From: Notospermus geniculatus
Lineage: Eukaryota; Nemertea; Pilidiophora; Heteronemertea; Lineidae
Assembly (NCBI GenBank): GCA_002633025.1
Contig: NMRB01000027.1
Span: forward strand, 505,994 to 569,993
DNA length: 64,000 bases
Direction of reading: 5' to 3'
Numbering within the stretch: the first letter of the stretch is position 1; each line of letters starts with the position of its first letter. Under the pieces are notes generated by a model that was not told the DNA's origin, did no database searches, and was given only the letters and a program-made list of their open reading frames with translations. The translations under genes and the position numbers were made by a program. Below are positions 52,909 to 63,981 of the stretch, piece by piece.

Positions 52909-53424
52909 TAAGTGTTGAATACTTAGAAAACGTTACACTGGCCTTAATTAGCTTGTATTTTTCAATTTTTCATACAGCAGCGTCTGAAATTCCACCTCTC
53001 ACCAATGGAGCAACAGTGAGAAACAAGGACCCAGTTAGCCCAAAGCAAATAACATCGTAACTATTGTATCTATTGTATTGTAGAACAATCGTATCATTTG
53101 TTGGGTGTGGGAGAAATTGTTAGGCTATTGGATTTAAATCATATGATACGACCTATTTTTGTAAACATTCCCACAATATGAACATCACAGAATTAACCAT
53201 GATGACTTGAATGTGTTTAAAGCTAAACTTCATCCAAAAACTATGATCACATTGACTGGTTACTAAAATATCATGGCTGCTCAATATCGTGGTTATTGAA
53301 ATAACAGTACCATCAAAAATATAAACACCACATGATGAAAGAGGTGACCGTGATCTTTCAGATTTCTTTTAATCAGTCCGTCTTTCAAACAGGTTTATGA
53401 AGGAAAATGGTTGTCACGCCTTCT

Positions 53425-53765
53425 GTCCCATGTACTCATGGCTACATTTCTTCTATTCCATGTACTCATGGCTACATTTCTTCTATTCCATGTAATCATG
53501 GCTACATTTCTTCTATTCCATGTACTCATGGCTATTTTCTTCTATTCCATGTACTCATGGCTACATTTCTTCTATTCCATGTAATCATGGCTACATTTCT
53601 TCTATTCCATGTACTCATGGCTATTTTCTTCTATTCCATGTACTCATGGTTACATTTCTTCTATTCCATGTACTCATGGTTACATTTCTTCTATTCCATG
53701 TACTCATGGCTACATTTCTTCTATTCCATGTACTCATGCCTACATTTCTTCTATTCCATGACTAC
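53425..53765. repeat. 30-bp minisatellite, about 11 copies
   Basis: Unit TTCTATTCCATGTACTCATG followed by GCTACATTTC. Some units are 29 bp (GCTATTTTC), so ORFs slip between frames. ATGTAATC and ATGGTTAC variants are interspersed. The translated IPCTHGYISS pattern is a by-product. Confidence 0.95.
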
Positions 53766-54164
53766 ATTCCAAAACTGCATCGCATAATAGATGTACATGA
53801 AGTCACATATCAAGGACCATTAAATCTGGCACTGCAAGCCAGAACGCAAACATTTCCTTATGAGAATCACCACTTAGCGAGCACCGGATGAAAAACGCCG
53901 AAACCATAACGATGAGCCATTCTTTCTCTACAGTGTCGTCCTCACCTCTCTTAGCAGTCAATCGATACCCGAGCATTCAACAGCGTACGCCACAGGATGT
54001 CATTATCTATGTCTACCAATGCGCGTGCCTGCCATTTCCAAGATGGTCATATAAGCTCTCAGGAGAGAGATACATAAGGATCCAGCATTGATATCGGCTG
54101 GGCCACTGTCCAACCAAAGCAGTTCGAGCTATTCTTCTTCACATGGATGGGTTCACACACCAGT

Positions 54165-54435
54165 TAAACTGGACAAGAGGTACGTTTGCCTTGGGCTCAG
54201 CTGACTTGGACAAGAGGTACGTTTGCCTTGGCTCAGCTGCCCTGGACAAGAGGTACATTTGCCTTGCGCTCAGCTGACCTGGACAAGAGGCACATTTGCC
54301 TTGTCCTCAGCTGACCTGGACAAGAGGTATATTTGCCTTGCACTCAGCTGACCTGCATAAGAGGGACATTTGCCTTGCGCTCAACTGACCTGAACAAGAG
54401 GTACATTTGCCTGCGCTTAGCTGACCTGGCGTGGA
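54165..54435. repeat. 36-bp minisatellite, about 7 copies
   Basis: Unit GACCTGGACAAGAGGTACAT followed by TTGCCTTGCGCTCAGCT, with variation at several bases. No coding is inferred. Confidence 0.93.
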
Positions 54436-54751
54436 TGAGAGGCCCTGACATTCTACACCTGTGGTGTGCCTGGATAATATTTCTAAACAATACTATAGCA
54501 TCCAATTTATGTACAACTTTCTGGGCATAGTAGCAAAAAAGAGAAGCCTGCATTTCTCAATCAGTCAGTGTCCTGCCTAAGGCCAAATTCTGAAGGGTAT
54601 CCTGTTTAGTATCCTGTTTATATTTATAAAGAAGGCTTTTGGTAAGTTTGTTTGAAATGAATGAGACTATCGGTTAGTACTGAAGAAGTTGCAGAGAAAC
54701 AACCCGTACAAAAAAGCCCCCAACAAATAACAATTTTTTATGGCAATTTAG

Positions 54752-54876
54752 TAGGGTAAAATGGTAGAGTTCTAGCCCCGGTACAATTCTCACCCCTGAG
54801 TATACATCTCTATGCAATGCTGGCCATTTTTACACTCAGGGGCTAGAATTGGACCACAGTGACTTTTATACCCTAC
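54752..54876. mobile_element. 125-bp palindromic MITE
   Basis: TAGGGTAAAATGGTAGAGTT at the left and its approximate inverse ending TATACCCTA at the right. Inside, TCTAGCCCC, CCCCTGAGTATA and the inverse TACACTCAGGGGCTAGA. Confidence 0.75.
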
Positions 54877-55602
54877 AGCATCCCCAACAAGCTAGATCTA
54901 GTTGAATTTTGCGGCAGAACGGACGGAGAAATTCATAGGTAACAGTACTCCACGTAGTGTACCATACTTGTATTCACAATTCACAGCACACATAACAACT
55001 ACTAACATAACCCCCAATATGTACTCGTTTGTCATAATAGTATCTTTGTTACGTACTCCACTTGTCACCTAGACAAGTTCAACAGTGTGTTAGAATCAAT
55101 ATTCACGGATCGATATGTTAGATATCTACAACAGTTCTGATGTATCTATCAGCTGCATATAAGCTCTGCTGCGCCAAACACATCCCTTTAGCCTGATCTA
55201 TCACCGAAAGTAATACATTGATCTTCTTGTCCCAATAAAAGTCCCAATAAAGCCCAATAACAGAAGTCGTTTCGGACTGATTTGGTTGATCATTTCGTCC
55301 GCCTTTGGAAATATTGCATACCACTGTCGATAATGACCAATTATGGCCAAAGAGCAATTCAATCGAACTGAAACCCAAGTGACTGGTGTGGAAATGTCAA
55401 TATCAAGAAAACATTGGTCCACTGATTTGTAGCCTGTTGGAGTGGACAGCGGGACGTTTCGGACTTCATCACTAGAAATGTTCGATGAGTGATGAAAAAT
55501 TGACTGCATCTCGACACATCAAGGCCACGGTCACTTCTTCGACAACGCTGACCGATCGAGGGGAAGAAATGATTCGAATGCATGTCAGGGCAAGATGAAC
55601 TA

Positions 55603-55947
55603 ACTCAGCCGTCCAATGCAAAAAGGCAGTAACTCCCACTTTGGCACAGAGACACCTTTTGGTCATTCGGGAATCAGCTCTTGAAGCTTCACCTTCCTGA
55701 TGTACCATTTAACTCCAATGCCCAGTATTTAAAGATTAATTAGGTCATGACCCAAAGGCAGTAACTTCACTACCCCACCCCAAAAACAATGCAAAAAAGT
55801 ATCTCCAAAAAGTAATAGGAAAATGCATTGGAAGTTACTGCCTTTTTGCATTGTATTTTGCTCTGGATTTCCTGACATTTTCTATATCAATGTTTCTCAA
55901 AACTATGAAAAATCAAATTACTGCCTTTAAGCATTGGACGGCTGAAC
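55603..55947. mobile_element. 345-bp fold-back, CAGCCGTCCAATGC termini
   Basis: CTCAGCCGTCCAATGCAAAA and GCATTGGACGGCTGA are inverted. AAAAGGCAGTAACT occurs three times inside in both orientations (55622, 55757, and inverse at 55837). Confidence 0.78.
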
Positions 55948-56029
55948 TACGACACATGTTTGATTTGGGGTGCTGCAGTTGTGGCTGCTCAAATCTCTTA
56001 ACATCGTTTCTAGAACTACTGTCTTTGCC

Positions 56030-56200
56030 AAATACTCGAAAAGTGCCTACAGAAAGTGCCTGAGGAGGAGGTCGGTTGGGATCGAAAATTTGCGAAATTT
56101 GGAGACGACGACTTTACTTTCACTATCACTATCATTTTGTGTGTCCTTTGTTGTGCTCTATGTTGGATATCTGGCCAAATACTCGGGATATATCTATTGT
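56030..56200 (+). repeat. Retroelement-tail-like repeat, single orientation
   Basis: GTGCCTGAGGAGGAGGTCGG, GATCGAAAATTTGCGAAATT and then TCATTTTGTGTGTC and TTTGTTGTGCTCTATGTTGG. Same family as the tails at 47.5, 50.2 and 61.25 kb. Confidence 0.65.
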
Positions 56201-56333
56201 CTTTAATGTAAAAAAGATGGTAAAGTCATGTCTGCCAGGCTTTCTGACGCTTTCCCTCGATACAATCTGCAATTACTTTCCATCTAACCAGTTTTGTTAG
56301 AAAGAAGCACAAATCTTATTTTTGTGAAGCCAC

Positions 56334-57017
56334 AGTACTAGCGTCCAATGGAACTACCTAGTATGTCACATTTTGGTATTTTCGAGAAAAATGGGTTTAT
56401 ATTTCCAGGTCCAATATTAAGAGTTGGAATGACAACTTGGAAGAGTTTTGTTGTGGAAAACACTTCTAGGCCTAGGCCTAATTAATTGTTCTGAAGTACA
56501 TTTTAAGATGTTTTTAAAAAAATGTTATATAACAGGATTAAATGCGACTTGCTATGTTTTACCTCTGTTTTCATGCTGACTTTGCAAAGGTAAAAACCTA
56601 GCAAGTCACAATTCTGATGCTTACTGATGTCCCTTGGAGTAATAAGTGAGACAAATTGTAAATAGACCAATAGAAAGTTTATTAATTTTAAAATTAAAAC
56701 CATTTCGAACTTCGTAAACACTCCAGCACACTTCAGTGACTCACATGAGGTACAGAGGAAAAACATATTAAGTAACATGTGCATATCACCGAACAAAGCA
56801 GGCAAGTGTGCTCTTACCAGGTTTTACTTTGGGAAGCATTGACCGAGTGGTGCACTTACTATGCTTTACGTTTCTCATTCTGAGGCTTTGGCGGACATTT
56901 TGTACACAAAAACTGTTTATTATGGTGAAAAAATACCTATGAAGTACGAATTTGGCCTTAACTCAGTTTTTCCAAAAATGTGACTTACTAGGTAGTTCCA
57001 TTGGACGCTAGAGTACT
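56334..57017. mobile_element. 684-bp fold-back, CTAGCGTCCAATGGAACTAC termini
   Basis: About 45-bp termini (CTAGCGTCCAATGGAACTAC, then TAGTA and GTCACATTTT) are inverted. The interior is AT-rich, and minus ORFs (for example 56503-56805) show no transposase motif. Confidence 0.82.
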
Positions 57018-57457
57018 TCTGGCTAACTTGTCATACGTCAAAGAGTCACAGGTTATTTAGTACATGAAACATGAAGATATGAAGAAGATAAGAAAATCAT
57101 TTTGCTTTAAATACATCACTTAAGTCATTCCATGCATCCTTGTGGAAATGATTCATATTGCAAAGAATTATTCTAGCTGCAATGGTTTCGGGGCAAACCT
57201 ATTCTTTATTGTCACTTAGACTAGAGGCTATTTACGTAACAACATATACGTATTACTGTACAATAAAAAATAACGGCATCAAACTGTACCAGCAGTAGAT
57301 TTTATTGGACGAATGTCACTATAGGGATTGTCTTATACGATACTTGGAATGTTTGGTGGAAACAAATCTTATGCTGGATAAAAAAAATTACAGGACAGAC
57401 TACATTGTACATAGACAACATTGACATCAATCTTCATACTATTAAGCCATTTTACAC

Positions 57458-57609
57458 CAGTGTCGAGTGCGAAATCGTCGGAACCAATCAGAATAACTGT
57501 TACTCACTAACGAAAAGAATGATTGGCTGATGAAAGGTCAGGGTTAGGGTCAGCCTTGTATCATTACACAGAGGATACAGGTCCGATGATGACGCACGCG
57601 ACAGCGCTC
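57458..57609. mobile_element. CAGTGTCGAGTCCGAAATC repeat, copy 2
   Basis: Colinear with 48512-48651 (GGAACCAATCAGAATAACTG, GGTCAGGGTTAGGGTCAG, GATGACGCACGCGACAGCG). About 12 bases longer, with TGGCTGATGAAAGG in the middle. Confidence 0.78.
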
Positions 57610-57908
57610 TTGAGGACGCTGTATTTAGGCTTCTACATGCACGTGTTGTCCATACTGGACGGACAATGCCCTCTGGATGTTGATCACAAAATCAATGATT
57701 AGTTAGCTGGCGTCAACTGGCTGCTTGGTGCAACATGATCTGAATTGGTCTAAAAACGAGTCAAGTACAGTAACAATTTGTGTTAGTCTTGCATTGATCT
57801 TCAGAGCCATTTTGCTGGCTGTTGCCTAATTGAAGGAAGAATGTGAAGTATTCATAGCCATGGTTATCGAATACTAGTAGGAAGATTTTTAGCAAGGTTT
57901 GTTTGTAA

Positions 57909-58170
57909 GGGAGTAAGAAATAAAAGTGGAAAATACATGTAAGAAGTGGAAAATTTTGGAATTTTGCGCAATTTTTTCAATTTCTCAAATTGGGAGAAAT
58001 TTTTTCCCATTTTGAGAAATATCGCCCAAAAAATCAGACAAAATGACCTGTCATTTTAAGAAAATTTCTCGAAATGGGAAAAAATTTTCTCTTAATTTGA
58101 GAAATTGAAAAATTCGCGCAAAATTCCAAAATTTCCCACTTCTTATTTTCCACTTTTATTTCTTACTCCC
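57909..58170. mobile_element. 262-bp palindrome, GGGAGTAAGAAATAAAAG termini
   Basis: The two halves are inverted over nearly the full length (GGGAGTAAGAAATAAAAGTG, AAGTGGAAAATTTTGGAATT, TTGCGC, TCAATTTCTCAAATTGGGAG). The left half has an extra ATACATGTAAGAAG. It would form one long A/T-rich cruciform or hairpin. Confidence 0.88.
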
Positions 58171-58830
58171 TTCTGTTGACTTAGCATTAGAATTTTAGTT
58201 TTTTTTTTGTTTTTTTAATCAGGAGAAACAATTTATTAACGAAAAATCCGTTTCAAATTGCCAGACAGCTTCATGTTTCCATTGCCAACAAGATTTTCAC
58301 CTACCACTACCACACATCTCGAGATTTTCTGTAGTGCTTAATCTGCACTTTAAAAGTCGTGAGGTCACCCAACCAAATGTTTTGGAAATCAATCATCGAC
58401 AGAAAACACCTTTGACCATGTACTAAACGCCACCGTATATACTGTAAGTACCCTGCTTACAATCAATTCAATATTCTAGCAATTCGACTCGATCAATACT
58501 TGTGATTAAATTTCGGGTGACAGTGAAAATGTCATGAAATGAACGCTATACGAAATCATTGATTGCATTGTGTGTGGCTTTTCAGACCTTATAGCATATG
58601 TATGAAAATGATGTGTTCTCACCATTAAATCAACACGGTTTGATCTCAAGCTGTGGCAATGACGTGTGCACTTGAATAAAACAGTCTGTAATTTCTGATT
58701 TGAAAGCAGACGAAAAGACCGAATGATGCTGAATGAATTTTGTAACCGACTGAAGGGATAAGCAATCAGGACCGAGTGGCTTTACCGTATCAACCAAGGA
58801 GATACCAATATGCATTACGTTTTAAAATTA

Positions 58831-59193
58831 GCGAGGTTTCGCAAATCTGACAAAACACGAAGTAGCCTACGAAATTCGAAATTGACGTAATGTATTTCAG
58901 GAGATGGTTGGTACATGTACCATAAATATCGCCTGCCGTAAGAGCGTCGTTTAGTCTATGACGTTAGGCCGATAGAGTTACGGTGTATATTAAACTTCGA
59001 AATTTATCGTTTCCACTTCGTAGATACGAAGTAGAAATATTCAAGAAGCACTCTCTCGGTCTTAAACGATATGCCAAAAGACACACTGGCGGCCGGGACA
59101 ATAATTGTGGTACCAGCCATCTCCAGAACTACATTTGATCAGAATGAAGTCCAATTTCGTACTTCGTGTTTCGTCAGATTTGCGAAACCTCAC
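58831..59193. mobile_element. GTGAGGTTTCGCAAATCTGA family MITE, copy 2
   Basis: GCGAGGTTTCGCAAATCTGA to TCAGATTTGCGAAACCTCAC, with TA at 58829-58830 and 59194-59195. Colinear with 41177-41486 but with an extra roughly 55 bp near 59000-59060. Confidence 0.88.
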
Positions 59194-59329
59194 TATTGCT
59201 TTATCAACATTCACATTCTCAATAATACATGTATATACACAATTCTTTGTGAACAATTTAAGACAAAGTTCAAAATACGGTCATCTAATGCATGACAGTA
59301 AATCCCAAAATATTCATCGTATCGAGTCT

Positions 59330-59520
59330 CCGCCATCTTGGTTTCTATGAAGATTCTGTGCGCGCGCACTTATCTGGTAGGCCAACCAACGCACGTGATT
59401 GGTCGGGAGATACGAGTTTGCCTACGAGATATAACTGCGCATGTGCACTTTGCAAGAAATCAAAGATGGCGGGAGCCGCCGAAACGACGAATACCTACAA
59501 CTACTAAACCACTGACTCAG
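59330..59520 (+). promoter_or_regulatory. Promoter-like block with inverted AAGATGGCGG sites
   Basis: CCGCCATCTTGG (59330-59341) and AAAGATGGCGGGAG (59462-59475) are oppositely oriented YY1-type sites. Between them are a GCGCGCGC run, CACGTG and GATTGG. The ATG inside the second site opens only 13 codons before TAA, with no donor. It is either a TATA-less promoter without a recognised gene or another fold-back relic. Confidence 0.3.
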
Positions 59521-59999
59521 CTACATTGGATAGTCTACCAATACCACTGTTGACCTTGAGGTTAGCTTAGAACTTAGATAATGGTATTTAAACAACTGAG
59601 AGGAAATGAGCAATCCGGTTCATTGGAAAGGCAGGAAACCATGGCATTAGAGCCGAGTGGAAGGATATGTTACAAGAAATCGTGCGGTCCTTGAAAGTTT
59701 GTGAAAGGGTCAGGCTGACACACATTCGAGCCCTTCTACATCAGACTACAGATTAACCTCGTTCACAAAATTACTAAGACGTACATGTAGACGTGTTCTC
59801 CAGTGCTGACTTTATACATAGAAAGCTCGGAGTGACATGAATCTACATATTAAGTCAACCTGGGATCTATATAAGCCCGGTTTTATTGTTCAACGAGGGA
59901 TGTAGGATACATGGCTACAGAGACTGTGACCGTTCGAATTTTATAACCACACATGTACAATGGAAGGCTATTGTATGGCAGACGTGCATTCCTGGGACT

Positions 60000-60370
60000 A
60001 TAAAGGGGATACTAGCTACGATAGAGGGCAGCACACCGAAACCAGGTGCTGACTGCTCCTATTGAATGCTGCCGCTTAAGGGCTGATTCATACTCGCTCG
60101 CGGACCGTCAAGCGCATGAAACTGATCGCAGGTTTCCACGACGTGAATGTGCACACGCAGTGAAATGATCATAGTCGGCGCAAAATCCGGACGGAGTATG
60201 AATCAGCCCTTATGCGTAAAAGTATTGTTGGGGGACATCACATATCGGGGGACATTAGATTCTATTACACCTGTCCTATACAATGGACGCCTTTTGTGTG
60301 GGAAATTGATCAGGACCGGGATGTCAGTTTCATTTCAATAGTTTTAACCACTAGTGACACCTATTGAGGC
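60000..60370. repeat. Composite repeat related to 63478-63632 and 62345-62440
   Basis: GATAGAGGGCAGCACAC, TCCTATACAATGGA, TGTGTGGGAAATTGATCAGG and CTAGTGACACCTATTGA are shared, inverted, with 63478-63632. The interior TATTGTTGGGGGACATCACA and GCGGCATTC-like part is shared, inverted, with 62345-62440. So an inner repeat is inserted in an outer one, and a MITE (60079-60209) is inserted in the inner one. Confidence 0.8.
60079..60209. mobile_element. AGGGCTGATTCATACTC MITE, TTA duplication
   Basis: GGGCTGATTCATACTCGCTC and its inverse GAGTATGAATCAGCCC bound about 130 bp, with TTA at 60076-60078 and 60210-60212. The related sequence at 62380-62410 lacks it (GCCGCTTAATCCG on the minus strand). Confidence 0.87.
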
Positions 60371-61113
60371 AGTGGGCTGGGGTCCCCATTATCCTCCGGT
60401 GCATCGGTTTCAATATGCACGATCCGAATTTTTAAACGATTTTCTCGAAAAGCAGATTGAGGTCCTATAGGGCGTAAATGTACAGACCGACATCTAAGCC
60501 TTTATTGAACACAGTAAAAAAATATGACCGATTTGATCGTGTAAAACGGGCATAAATCACTCTTGTGATGGCTACATTCGATTTAATCCATGATGGAAAC
60601 TCTGTACATTTCAAACAAGAAATTGATCGTCTGTGCTGTCGATCTGACAACAAACTCTAAGGAGTAATCTCGTCTTTTACATCAAAAACCTTTGATAGAC
60701 AATCTTCTCATTTTTTTCGATTGATCTGCCGACGTTCAATGCACAATTCAAAAGTGCACGTCGATCAATAATTCATAATCTAATTTAGCTAATTCACATG
60801 GTAGCAGGCATCCTGTGGTTTTTGATGACTACCGATAGATTCCGATACCAGTTGCTATAGAACATCCTTTTGATATCATAAAGGAAATTACCAAGTCCGG
60901 TCACGGCTTAGATACGTTGTACCAGAAACACAATGCCATGCTGGTTGTGCCCACAAAAATATTTTATTGTCGACACTTCGACAAAGCAGAGAGAAGGGAA
61001 CATATTTCTATTGAGAATATCATGAACGATTCATTTTTGAAGAATCAGACACTTACATGTAACGCCTGTTGTTAAGATTGCACAATACACGTATATAATA
61101 TGACATAATAATC

Positions 61114-61380
61114 GAAGTCGTCCTCCAGAAATTTTAGCAAATTTTCGACCCCAACCGGGGTCTTCTTGAGGCTGGCACTTTCAAGTCGAGCTACCAGAAG
61201 TATAATACTTCTGGTAGCCCTTATACTTCTGGTAGCTCGACTTGAAAGTGCCAGCCTGAAGAAGACCCCGGTTGGGGTCGAAAAGTTGCTAAAATTTCTG
61301 GAGGACGACTTCGGTTATTACAGTACATTGTATATCATTTTGTGTGTCGCCTTTTGTGCTCTACTTTTGCATATTGTTAA
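61114..61380. repeat. Palindromic retroelement tail (61114-61313) plus 3' part
   Basis: CGAAGTCGTCCTCCAGAAAT, GACCCCAACCGGGGTC, GCTGGCACTTTCAAGTCGAG and CTACCAGAAGTATAA are followed by their inverse. After it come TCATTTTGTGTGTC and TTTGTGCTCTA, as in the 56 kb copy. The 126-codon ORF across it is hydrophobic by chance. Confidence 0.82.
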
Positions 61381-61384
61381 GATT

Positions 61385-62340
61385 GTAAATGTAGAGAAGA
61401 ATATTTGGATTTTATTACTGACTGGCTTGCTCCTTGCGTCGATGACTTTTCTGTCATCTTCAAGTTCTTTCCGGTCACTCCGAAGACCAGTGAGACAAGG
61501 AGGAAGGCTCAATGATCAAGCAATCCTTCTGTATTCATTTAATTAATGTTCATACAAAAGACAGCTGTCACTTTTCAACTAGGTTTATCTTCCCCGTAAA
61601 AGTGTTTTTGAATCAATGCCAACGTCAATTTCTCATTAAAACTAATATACCTACCAAACCCTATAGTCTCCTAATACCCTGTCACATTGGTAGTCAATGG
61701 AAAGTGCTCACTTAGAGCTTTCCATTGAACACACATTTTGAGTTCCTTTCAATTTTTTTACATTTTTTTTGTTTTCTAAGAAATTCGCGTTCGCAGTGAA
61801 AGGGTAAACAAATAAAGGGCTGGTAGCAACATATGGTACATATACTGTATTACCCTGCGAAAAAAGGATTGCAGACGATTGGGGGAAAAATAAACTGTGC
61901 AACTGATTACACCCAGTCAAAATAAGACGTGTACATGTAGATGTAACATGTAGTTGCCAACAGAGATTTGGAAAAAGAATGAGTTTTTATCTATTTTTGC
62001 AGTAATAATTGGTTGTACATTTCAAGTCTGTTTGATACTGAATTACAAATTCAATGCCTATGCTTAGTATACTAAAGCATGATACAGTACAAAAGTGTCT
62101 ACATTTATTATACGTCATGGAATTCGAGCACAATAGGGTACCCTCAGGCATTCACGCTTTCATATAAGGTGAAATGTACAGTTAAGTGGGTTTGCAGAAT
62201 ATTTCATCTTGTGCAATGAGAGAGACTGCCTATAAGGGAGTATAGCAGTGCTATCAACGATTTTTGGCAAAAACGTTGACATTTTTGTTGAGACGTTTTC
62301 ATTTACAGTTTGTCCCTGTCGATGTTCTTTACTTAATTTC
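61385..62340. other. Noncoding stretch
   Basis: AT-rich, with ACATGTAGATGTAACATGTA words near 61935. No gene, RNA gene or mobile element end recognised. Confidence 0.4.
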
Positions 62341-62562
62341 CATTAGCGGTGTAATAGAATGAAATGTCCCCCGCTATGTGATGTCCCCCAACAATACATT
62401 TACGGATTAAGCGGCACCATTGAATAGAACTCTAGCGAGACCAAGACCCTTAATCCTGTGACAAACAATGCATGGGGACATAAAAAGAGACGGGGGCATT
62501 AGATTCTATCACACCTGTACACACTTCGATTTGATTTCCGTCAACCAAAAGCACTCATTACA

Positions 62563-62817
62563 GGCCCATATTCAAAAAACCTTTCTAGGCTTAGGACCGT
62601 ATGCACGGGTCGGACTTTAGCCTAAAGTACAGCTTAAGTTAGACTTTCTCTTTGCTTGAAGCATTGAGAAAAGTCAAGACTTTAATGAAAGTGTGACTGA
62701 AGTCCGACACGTGCATACGGCCCTTAGTTACTTGCTAAAGTGCCCAGTTTGTACAGGCCAACGTAGGGCCTACTAACTGGCAACTAAGCCAGCAAGGCTA
62801 ATTACGAAAATAGGCCC
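62563..62817. mobile_element. Outer GGCCCATATTC fold-back interrupted by a MITE
   Basis: Left GGCCCATATTCAAAAAACCT and right AAAATAGGCCC are inverted. AGGCTTA is interrupted by the MITE and then resumes GTTACTTGCTAAAGTGCCCA. Matches the uninterrupted copy at 46486-46588. Confidence 0.85.
62594..62723. mobile_element. GGGCCGTATGC MITE, copy 4 (nested), TTA duplication
   Basis: GGACCGTATGCACGGGTCGG to GTGCATACGGCCC, with TTA at 62591-62593 and 62724-62726. The duplication is TTA here and TAA in the other copies, as expected for a TWA target. Confidence 0.92.
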
Positions 62818-63677
62818 AGGAATTTCGAAAAGTCCAAATTCAACGTACACAGTGTACGTACATGTACGACCATCTGCATTACTCCTCTCGTTTGCCACTA
62901 TTACTGCATTATACATGTCATATTGAATCCGAACTACTGATATTTGAGAGAACATATGGACAGGCTTTTATTACCTTTATAACAATGAATTTACAATATA
63001 CAAGAACGCACGTGTTGTTAATTTTGCGCAATGTTTGCTTCGAAACGTGCCAAACTCATTGACCAGACATACCTGAGCAGAATATAACATTACGTTCACT
63101 TCAAACATTCAACTGTGCCTCAAACATGTATAAAGCACACAATATACAATAGAAGATTTTTTTTTCATTCAGTAGATTTTTTTTCATTCAGTTGGAAACA
63201 GAATAGACCTTTTGAATTATCCTGTTGAACTGTATGTATTTTATGAAACTGACGCAGCAGGAGTTGATATTATCATTGTTTCCTGCATTGAGTCTACATG
63301 TATGTCTGGCATGTCTGGCTATTCAAATCATGAAACAGAATGAGCTTTTCTAATCACCCTGTTGAACTGCAACGTATTTTTTGAAAATGATACAGGGCCT
63401 GGTCGTATCAGAGTCCCCTGCATTTGTCTAAGTCAGGCGATTGAAAAATGTTGATGGGTTCAACGACTAATGAGGAACCTAACTCACTACTTCAATAGGT
63501 GTCACTAGTAGTTAAATCTATTGAATTGAAAGGAAAATTCAGGTCCTGATCAATTTCCCACACAGAAGACATCCATTGTATAGGACCTGATTACTGTGTG
63601 CTGCCCTCTATCATAGTTAGGATCCCCATTCAAGCTTCTTCACATACATCATCCTGTAAACATTTACTCTCATCATC

Positions 63678-63720
63678 ACTTTATTTTCTGCACCTTCCAG
63701 GAAGGTGCAGAAAATAAAGT
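63678..63720. repeat. Perfect 21-bp inverted repeat with one-base centre
   Basis: ACTTTATTTTCTGCACCTTC and the following C are exactly inverted at 63700-63720 around a single A. Such a perfect short palindrome is unusual. It may be a MITE centre, a protein-binding site or a fold-back join. Confidence 0.9.
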
Positions 63721-63981
63721 CCTTGTCCATCTAGGAAGACTGACCCACCTGATATGAGTGCCTCTAAATCTGATGTATCTTCTGTTGATTGCTATGAAAA
63801 ATGGCTGGCAGCTGCTAGGCGGGGGACGGGGGGTGTTGGTAGGCCTACAGTAATACCCTATGAGCGCACCCTCGCGTCTATACTTGTATACGACAGGGCA
63901 GTTTTTCCACAAGAGGGGATTTCCAGACAGTATAGAGCTGATAAAAAAGTCCTCTGTAAGCAAGCGCGTCTCAATTTTGCT

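Larger units (their letters stand above)
51861..53248. repeat. 690-bp segment present twice across a single N (52551)
   Basis: 51861-52550 and 52552-53248 are near identical. Differences include a six-base ACATGT insertion in the second copy near 52817 and a few substitutions. The first copy ends exactly at the N, and the second starts right after it. Each contains one GGGCCGTATGC-family MITE. This layout is what an unresolved haplotype overlap would give. Confidence 0.93.

Noticed and set aside
53425-53765. CRISPR-like array
   Set aside because: The units are contiguous with no unique spacers, and the genome is eukaryotic.
53407-53891. ORFs encoding repeated IPCTHGYISS
   Set aside because: They are translations of the 30-bp minisatellite, and unit-length variation moves the frame.
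61166-61546. 126-codon ORF with signal-peptide and membrane-like segments
   Set aside because: It begins inside the inverted arm of a repeat tail, and the same sequence at other loci is not open.
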